A stretch of DNA of 5,487 nucleotides, taken from positions 1 through 5,487 of the forward strand of contig CALLAD010000088.1 of NCBI GenBank assembly GCA_938002625.1, in the 5' to 3' direction. Below, in pieces: positions 1 through 3,587 of this stretch; position 1 is the stretch's first letter, and the number at the start of each line of letters is the position of its first letter. Made by a program: the position numbers and the translations under genes. The notes under the pieces are model-generated. The model was not told the DNA's origin and did not search any database. It saw only the letters and a list, made by a program, of their open reading frames with translations. Origin of the DNA: an uncultured Aquificaceae bacterium (GTDB lineage Bacteria; Aquificota; Aquificia; Aquificales; Aquificaceae).

Positions 1-356
1 TGAAATCCACTTGCTAAAACCACATATTCACCAACAAAAACCTTACCCGACTCGCTTTCCACTTCAAATTCCTCTCCCTTTTTCTCTATGCGTACCACCT
101 TCTCATTAAGAAAATCAACACCACCCCATTCTTCAATTTGTTTTCTTGTCTTCTTAAGAAGTTCTCCACCTTCTATTGCATCAACTCCTGGCACGTTTTT
201 GAGAAGGGCCTTTTTTAAATCAGACTCATCTGTATCAAAAACAAGATATTTTCTTTCTTCCGCCCACTGCCAACCCCTACCCCTTGAGGAAGCCAAGGTT
301 AGAGCACAGGAAAGTCCACTGGCACCACCGCCAACTATAATTACGTCATACTTCAT
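1..356 (-). CDS. Thioredoxin-reductase-like FAD-dependent oxidoreductase (N-terminal part, cut by window edge)
   Basis: The reading frame starts at ATG 354-356 on the minus strand and stays open for 118 codons to the window edge, so the C-terminal part is missing. The protein opens with a dinucleotide-binding fold: MKYDVIIVGGGASGLS (residues 1-16) carries the GxGxxG FAD-binding motif. NVPGVD (54-59) followed by GGELLKKTRKQ (63-73) resembles the segment after the FAD fold in thioredoxin reductases, and YVVLASG (111-117) is a variant of the family's LATG motif. Between the first Rossmann helix and the next strand (about residues 23-37) there is a Trp/Arg-rich stretch that looks a little longer than usual. 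The redox CxxC of true TrxB lies further downstream, outside the window, so thioredoxin reductase cannot be separated from redox-inactive relatives such as ferredoxin-NADP reductase-like or geranylgeranyl-reductase-like flavoproteins. It is divergent from ccdA with a 29-bp gap. Its own Shine-Dalgarno is poor (AAGG one base before ATG). Confidence 0.85.
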   Translation of the reverse strand, partial: MKYDVIIVGGGASGLSCALTLASSRGRGWQWAEERKYLVFDTDESDLKKALLKNVPGVDAIEGGELLKKTRKQIEEWGGVDFLNEKVVRIEKKGEEFEVESESGKVFVGEYVVLASGF

Positions 357-360
357 GCCT

Positions 361-371
361 TATATTATATA
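361..371. promoter_or_regulatory. AT-rich divergent promoter candidate between the flavoprotein gene and ccdA
   Basis: The 29-bp gap (357-385) holds an 11-bp A/T tract. On the minus strand, positions 369 to 364 read TATAAT, a perfect -10 hexamer ending 7 nt before the flavoprotein ATG, which would place transcription start at or next to the start codon. On the plus strand, TATATT at 361-366 is a fair -10 hexamer that would start transcription near 373, just before the ccdA Shine-Dalgarno (AAGGAGG, 374-380). I see no convincing -35 hexamer in either direction. The promoter role is inferred from position and sequence only. Confidence 0.4.
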
Positions 372-385
372 CGAAGGAGGAAATT

Positions 386-1231
386 ATGAGTGATATATCC
401 CTTTTTGTAGCCTTTACCGCTGGCATACTATCCTTTCTTTCTCCATGCGTACTGCCCATAATACCAGGCTATATATCCTACATATCGGGTGTAGGCTTGC
501 AAGAGGTTAGAGAAAGCAAAGGATTTAGCAAAAAAGCCTTTTTTGCTTCCCTTCTTTTTGTATTGGGTTTTTCCATAGTTTTTACCTTAATGGGGGCTAC
601 TGCCACTACCATTGGGGGATTGCTTAGGGAATACCAAGGCTACATAGCCAAAATTGGTGGTGGTCTTGTTGTTTTTTTTGGTCTTCACTTTGCTGGAGTT
701 ATGCTAAGGGCTAACTTCCTTAAGGAGCTTTTGGGCGTGTCTTCTTTTATACTTGCCCTATATTTGTTCGGTGTGATTTCTCAAGGTTTGCTTTTTGATT
801 TTATGGGTATAATTCTTATTGTGGCTTTCCTTTACCTTTTTGGGCTTCATGAGGTGCTTTATAGACAGATGAGGAGGGAGCTCAAGGGTGGCCTTTCTGG
901 TATTGGAGCCTTTGTGGTGGGTATGCTCTTTGCTTTTGGATGGAGCCCTTGCATAGGTCCTGTGCTTGGTTCCATTCTTTTGTATGCCAGTCAACAACAA
1001 ACAGCAATACAGGGTGCAAGCCTTCTATTTGCCTATTCCCTTGGTCTTGGAATACCCTTTCTTTTAGCTGGTGGCTTGCTATCGGCTTTTTTAGGCTTTG
1101 TGCGTAGCTTTGGTAGGTTCTTTGGTCTTGTGGAATTGGTTGGTGGTGTGCTTCTAACAATTCTTGGAATTCTTTTAACCACGGGCAAGCTTGCAGAAAT
1201 TTCCCTTATTCTTGGAGGTTTGGGCCTTTGA
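386..1231 (+). CDS. ccdA: Cytochrome c biogenesis / thiol-disulfide interchange membrane protein CcdA (DsbD transmembrane-domain family)
   Basis: CcdA carries electrons from cytoplasmic thioredoxin across the inner membrane to periplasmic thioredoxin-like proteins that reduce apocytochrome c or other exported thiols. The 281-residue product is almost entirely hydrophobic. Its two active cysteines are visible in family-specific settings: Cys21 in SFLSPCVLPIIPGYI (17-30 region) and Cys189 in FGWSPCIGPVLGS (184-196). The FGLH motif of the third helix is at 98-101. ATG 386 follows a strong Shine-Dalgarno (AAGGAGG, 374-380), and the first Cys helix begins right after the start as expected. The protein is longer than the roughly 220-245 residues usual for the compact family. 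The surplus lies at about residues 115-160, is hydrophobic, and ends in a second FGLH (152-155); see findings. No thioredoxin-like partner or other cytochrome c maturation gene is in the window. The gene heads the run ccdA-hisH-pyrF, and its stop overlaps the hisH start. Confidence 0.93.
   Translation: MSDISLFVAFTAGILSFLSPCVLPIIPGYISYISGVGLQEVRESKGFSKKAFFASLLFVLGFSIVFTLMGATATTIGGLLREYQGYIAKIGGGLVVFFGLHFAGVMLRANFLKELLGVSSFILALYLFGVISQGLLFDFMGIILIVAFLYLFGLHEVLYRQMRRELKGGLSGIGAFVVGMLFAFGWSPCIGPVLGSILLYASQQQTAIQGASLLFAYSLGLGIPFLLAGGLLSAFLGFVRSFGRFFGLVELVGGVLLTILGILLTTGKLAEISLILGGLGL
1214..1219 (+). promoter_or_regulatory. Shine-Dalgarno fixing the TTG start of hisH
   Basis: GGAGGT lies inside the last codons of ccdA and leaves 8 nt to TTG 1228-1230. 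This spacing, together with the conserved N-terminus that begins exactly there, supports the non-ATG start. Confidence 0.7.
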
Positions 1232-1839
1232 AAGCTCTTATAGTAGATTACGGAATGGGAAATCTAAGAAGTGTATCAAAAGCCTTTGAGAAGGTGGGTT
1301 TTGATGTAAAAATAAGCTCCGAGCCGGAAGATATAAAAAATGCGGAAGTTCTTGTTCTTCCTGGTGTTGGTGCCTTCAAGGACGCAGTACAAAACCTAAA
1401 AAGTTTGGGCCTTTATGGAAAAATAATAGAACATATTGAAAAGGGGAAACCCTTTATGGGTATTTGTCTTGGGCTCCAGCTTCTTTTTGAAAGAAGCTAC
1501 GAATTTGGAGAGACAAAGGGCTTTGGCCTTTTTCAAGGAGAGGTAATCCTGTTACCCCCAAAAGTTAAAATACCCCATATAGGATGGAATCAACTATGGA
1601 AAAAGAAGGATTCTCATCTTCTTGATGGCATAAAGGATGGTGAGTATTTTTACTTTGTCCATTCTTATCATGTAGTACCCAAAAGGCAAGATATCATCCT
1701 TACCGTTACCGATTATGGAATTGATTTTGTATCTTCCATAGAATACGAAAACGTATTTGCTGTACAATTCCATCCGGAGAAAAGTCAAAAGGCTGGTCTT
1801 AAACTTATTGAAAACTTTAAAAGGAGGTTATATGGCTAA
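1228..1839 (+). CDS. hisH: Imidazole glycerol phosphate synthase, glutamine amidotransferase subunit HisH
   Basis: HisH hydrolyses glutamine and passes ammonia to HisF, which makes imidazole-glycerol phosphate and AICAR in histidine biosynthesis (cytoplasmic heterodimer). The 203-residue protein is full length for the family and is a class I amidotransferase. The start MKALIVDYGMGNLRSV is the standard HisH N-terminus; LPGVGAF (44-50) forms the oxyanion region; the nucleophile Cys80 sits in FMGICLGLQLLF (76-87); His182 and Glu184 in VQFHPEKS (179-186) complete the triad. PHIGWNQL (116-123) and YFVHSYHV (142-149) are further HisH signatures. The start codon is TTG, overlapping the ccdA stop as TTGA (4 bp), which implies translational coupling. 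The 3' end overlaps pyrF by 8 bp. Neither hisF nor any other his gene is nearby, so the subunits must be encoded apart, which fits the scattered biosynthetic genes of Aquificales. Confidence 0.96.
   Translation: MKALIVDYGMGNLRSVSKAFEKVGFDVKISSEPEDIKNAEVLVLPGVGAFKDAVQNLKSLGLYGKIIEHIEKGKPFMGICLGLQLLFERSYEFGETKGFGLFQGEVILLPPKVKIPHIGWNQLWKKKDSHLLDGIKDGEYFYFVHSYHVVPKRQDIILTVTDYGIDFVSSIEYENVFAVQFHPEKSQKAGLKLIENFKRRLYG
1822..1828 (+). promoter_or_regulatory. Shine-Dalgarno fixing the pyrF start
   Basis: AGGAGGT lies within the last codons of hisH, 3 nt before ATG 1832. It favours that start over an upstream in-frame ATG at 1757, which is buried in hisH and would add 25 residues with no family counterpart. 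Confidence 0.75.
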
Positions 1840-2503
1840 GCTCTGTGTAGCTCTTGATACCAATTACAAGCAAGCCACAGAACTTCTTGAATCCCTCAGG
1901 GGATATCCATTAATTTTTAAAGTTGGTTATAAGCTTTTCATCAGCTATCACAGGGCTATTACAGACAAGGTAAAGGAAAAGGGTTTTGAGCTTTTCTTAG
2001 ATTTGAAGTTTCATGATATACCTAACACGGTAAAGGAGGGAGTTTTATCGGCAAAGGATCTGGGAGCCGATTATCTTACCATTCACATAACTTCTGGCGA
2101 TCAGGCATTAAGGTATGCAGTGGAGGTAAAGGGAAAAATAAAGCTTTTGGGTGTTAGCCTCCTTACAAGTCTTGGGGAAGAGGATTTAAAAAGTATGGGT
2201 TTATGCATTACAAAGGATGAGTATGTATTGAACCTTGCAAAAAGAGCCATAGAGCTTGGTATGGATGGAGTTGTATGCTCTGGCCAGGAGGTAAAGACAT
2301 TAAAGGAGGGAATAAATAAGAGCTTTATTGCCGTGGTGCCTAGTATTAGGTTGGAAGGTGATCCAGCACAAGATCAAAAAAGGGTTGTAAACCTTGAAGA
2401 AGCTCTTTTGATGGGAGCTGATATTCTTGTTATGGGAAGGAGCATACTAAGGGCAGAAAATCCAGTAAAAAAGATTGAAGAGATACTTTTAAAGCTCACA
2501 TAA
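1832..2503 (+). CDS. pyrF: Orotidine 5'-phosphate decarboxylase PyrF
   Basis: PyrF converts orotidine monophosphate to UMP, the last step of de novo pyrimidine synthesis (cytoplasmic TIM-barrel dimer). With the start at 1832 the protein has 223 residues, normal for the bacterial class. The N-terminus MAKLCVALDT gives the first barrel strand with Asp9. Lys30 in FKVGYKLF binds substrate. The catalytic signature is LDLKFHDIPNTV (56-67), with the Asp57-Lys59-Asp62 tetrad residues. HITSGDQAL (85-93), GVSLLTS (107-113) and the phosphate-binding VMGRSI (200-205, Arg203) follow in the proper order. The usual PGIR motif reads PSIR here (170-173), with Ser171 for Gly, while the following GDPAQDQKR is kept. 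The start overlaps the hisH end by 8 bp. The stop overlaps the 3' end of the convergent queC by 8 bp, so little room is left for a terminator. Confidence 0.96.
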   Translation: MAKLCVALDTNYKQATELLESLRGYPLIFKVGYKLFISYHRAITDKVKEKGFELFLDLKFHDIPNTVKEGVLSAKDLGADYLTIHITSGDQALRYAVEVKGKIKLLGVSLLTSLGEEDLKSMGLCITKDEYVLNLAKRAIELGMDGVVCSGQEVKTLKEGINKSFIAVVPSIRLEGDPAQDQKRVVNLEEALLMGADILVMGRSILRAENPVKKIEEILLKLT

Positions 2504-2517
2504 TACCGAGGCTTTTT
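2491..2517. terminator. Weak hairpin at the pyrF/queC convergent junction, possible two-way terminator
   Basis: AAAGCTC (2491-2497) can pair with GAG-G-CTTT (2508-2515) across a 10-nt loop, with one bulged G and a run of five T at 2513-2517. The element spans both stop codons, where transcription of both genes should end. The stem is only 7 bp and A/T-rich, so it would be weak in a thermophile. It may be coincidental, since the nearby sequence CTTTTAAAGCT is repeated (2486-2496 and, with one extra T, 2512-2523). Confidence 0.22.
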
Positions 2518-3143
2518 AAAGCTTCTTCCCTTTGAAGGCAGGTGGCACAAACTCCGCAGGGAGGTTCCGTTCCCATATAGCAAGAGTAAGTTTTTTCAAA
2601 GGGGACACCAAGATCTTTTCCAAGCTTGGCTATATCTATTTTACTCATTCCAAGGAAAGGAGCGTATATATGGATTCTTCTTTTACTTTTTGCCACGTAG
2701 GCGGATGCGGAATTTATGGCAGCTTCCATAGAGGTTATAAACTCCACCCTACAGTCGGGGTATGGAGAATCAAGGGAATGCACGCCAATAGCTATATGCT
2801 CTATTTCATAGCTATCTGCAAAAGAAGCAGCTATGGCAAGAAAAACAAGGTTTCTTGTTGGCACGTTTGTGGCTGGTATCTTTTCTCCATAGGGTCCCTT
2901 TGGTATTTCTGGCCCTCCTTCCAAAAGGGCGCTTTTCATAAGTCTATAATGGGGCACTTCCACTATAATGTGCTCTTTTACGTTGGCAATTTGGGCTAAG
3001 AGTTTTGCGTACTTTAATTCTACTTTATGCCTTTGTCCATAATCAAAGGAAAGGGCGTAAACCTCCTGAAATTCCTTTTTACATAACCAGAGGAGGGTAG
3101 CACTGTCCATACCACCAGAGAGTAAGACTATTACCTTTCTCAT
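2496..3143 (-). CDS. queC: 7-cyano-7-deazaguanine (preQ0) synthase QueC
   Basis: QueC makes preQ0 from 7-carboxy-7-deazaguanine, ammonia and ATP, the last step before the preQ1 branch of queuosine synthesis for tRNA. The 215-residue protein is near normal length. The ATP-pyrophosphatase P-loop SGGMDS is at residues 9-14, with Met in place of the usual Leu. FDYGQRH (33-39), VPTRNL (94-99) and DSPYPDCR (125-132) are QueC signatures. The C-terminal zinc site is visible as Cys188, Cys196, Cys199 and Cys202 in CYMGTEPPCGVCATC. The ATG at 3141-3143 is fixed by the P-loop and by an in-frame TAG two codons upstream. No Shine-Dalgarno precedes it; the start lies 7 nt after the end of tRNA-Leu, which is probably co-transcribed. 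No other que gene is in the window. It converges on and overlaps pyrF by 8 bp. Confidence 0.96.
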   Translation of the reverse strand: MRKVIVLLSGGMDSATLLWLCKKEFQEVYALSFDYGQRHKVELKYAKLLAQIANVKEHIIVEVPHYRLMKSALLEGGPEIPKGPYGEKIPATNVPTRNLVFLAIAASFADSYEIEHIAIGVHSLDSPYPDCRVEFITSMEAAINSASAYVAKSKRRIHIYAPFLGMSKIDIAKLGKDLGVPFEKTYSCYMGTEPPCGVCATCLQREEALKSLGIM

Positions 3144-3150
3144 TTTCTAA

Positions 3151-3234
3151 TGCCGGAGGCGGGAGTCGAACCCGCACGCCCTTGCGGGCGGGGGATTTTG
3201 AATCCCCTGCGTCTGCCAGTTCCGCCACTCCGGC
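3151..3234 (-). tRNA. tRNA-Leu, anticodon CAA
   Basis: Read on the minus strand, 84 nt fold into a complete class II tRNA. The acceptor stem GCCGGAG/CTCCGGC has 7 perfect pairs. The D arm is GCG/CGC. The anticodon stem GGGGA/TCCCC carries the loop TTCAAAA. The long variable arm GCCC-GCAA-GGGC has a GNRA-type tetraloop. The T arm is GCGGG-TTCGACT-CCCGC, followed by discriminator A73. The anticodon CAA (window 3198-3200) reads UUG leucine codons, and the long variable arm and A73 agree with leucine identity. The 3' CCA is not encoded (TTAG follows), so it must be added by nucleotidyltransferase. The gene lies between the divergent rbfA promoter region and queC, only 7 nt from the queC ATG. Confidence 0.98.
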
Positions 3235-3242
3235 TAAGAATT

Positions 3243-3252
3243 AATTATAATT
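3243..3252. promoter_or_regulatory. Palindromic, two-way -10 element between tRNA-Leu and rbfA
   Basis: AATTATAATT is a perfect 10-bp palindrome in the 32-bp gap. It reads TATAAT on the plus strand (3246-3251) and TATAAT on the minus strand (3249 to 3244). Plus-strand transcription would begin near 3258, giving rbfA a leader of about 9 nt. Minus-strand transcription would begin near 3237, about 3 nt before the mature 5' end of tRNA-Leu. No clear -35 hexamer is seen on either side. The matches are seen directly; promoter use is inferred. Confidence 0.5.
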
Positions 3253-3266
3253 TAAAACCATTAGGT

Positions 3267-3587
3267 ATGGACGTAAAAAGACTGAGATTTGCAAAGCAAT
3301 TAAAAGAGGAAATAGCAAAGCTTCTTTTAACGGAGATAAAGGATCCAAGAATAGAGGGAGCAGTTATAACGGGCATAGAGCTTTCCCAAGATATGAGCAT
3401 TGCCAAGGTTTACTTTACAACTTTAGAAGAAGGTAAGGAAGAAGAAGCCAAAAGGGCTTTGGAGCATGCGGAAGGGTTCATAATAAGGAATTTGATGAAA
3501 ACCTTAAAAGTAAAAAGGCTCCCAAGGCTCCAATTCCTTTTTGATAAAGAGTTAAAAAACATGGAAAAAATATGGGAGAGGCTCTAA
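3267..3587 (+). CDS. rbfA: 30S ribosome-binding factor RbfA
   Basis: RbfA is a small KH-type protein that binds the immature 30S subunit and helps mature the 5' end of 16S rRNA. The 106-residue protein is slightly short but within the family range. MDVKRLRFAKQLKEEIAKLL (1-20) is the N-terminal helix; TEIKDPRI (22-29), VYFTT (48-52) and GFIIRNLMKTLKVKRLPRLQF (70-90) are characteristic, the last covering the KH core and the final strand with its VPxLxF-like end. ATG 3267 begins the family homology. The same frame can be read back to 3150, but that part is the antisense of tRNA-Leu and is not coding. The Shine-Dalgarno is poor (TAGGT touching the ATG), in line with a very short leader. It overlaps the downstream helicase by 16 bp. 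Confidence 0.93.
   Translation: MDVKRLRFAKQLKEEIAKLLLTEIKDPRIEGAVITGIELSQDMSIAKVYFTTLEEGKEEEAKRALEHAEGFIIRNLMKTLKVKRLPRLQFLFDKELKNMEKIWERL

Noticed and set aside
88..393. Plus-strand open frame of 101 codons
   Set aside because: It is the shadow of the minus-strand flavoprotein gene, whose FAD motif and family signatures are clear; the plus frame matches nothing I recognise.
758..1160. Two minus-strand open frames inside ccdA
   Set aside because: Antisense of a membrane protein gene, with low-complexity His/Lys/Gln content; no ribosome site or family resemblance.
1757..1831. Upstream ATG for pyrF
   Set aside because: It lies within hisH, adds residues without a counterpart in the family, and lacks a Shine-Dalgarno; the AGGAGGT before 1832 is decisive.
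2532..2999. Plus-strand open frame of 155 codons
   Set aside because: It lies fully antisense to queC, which has intact catalytic and zinc motifs; no start signal or recognisable domain.
3141..3234. A preQ-type riboswitch in front of queC
   Set aside because: The whole upstream region is the tRNA plus 7 nt, so there is no space for an aptamer.
3150..3266. In-frame extension of rbfA back to ATG 3150
   Set aside because: The extra 39 residues are the antisense of tRNA-Leu, a well-known false protein type (PEAGVEPARP...). RbfA homology begins at 3267.
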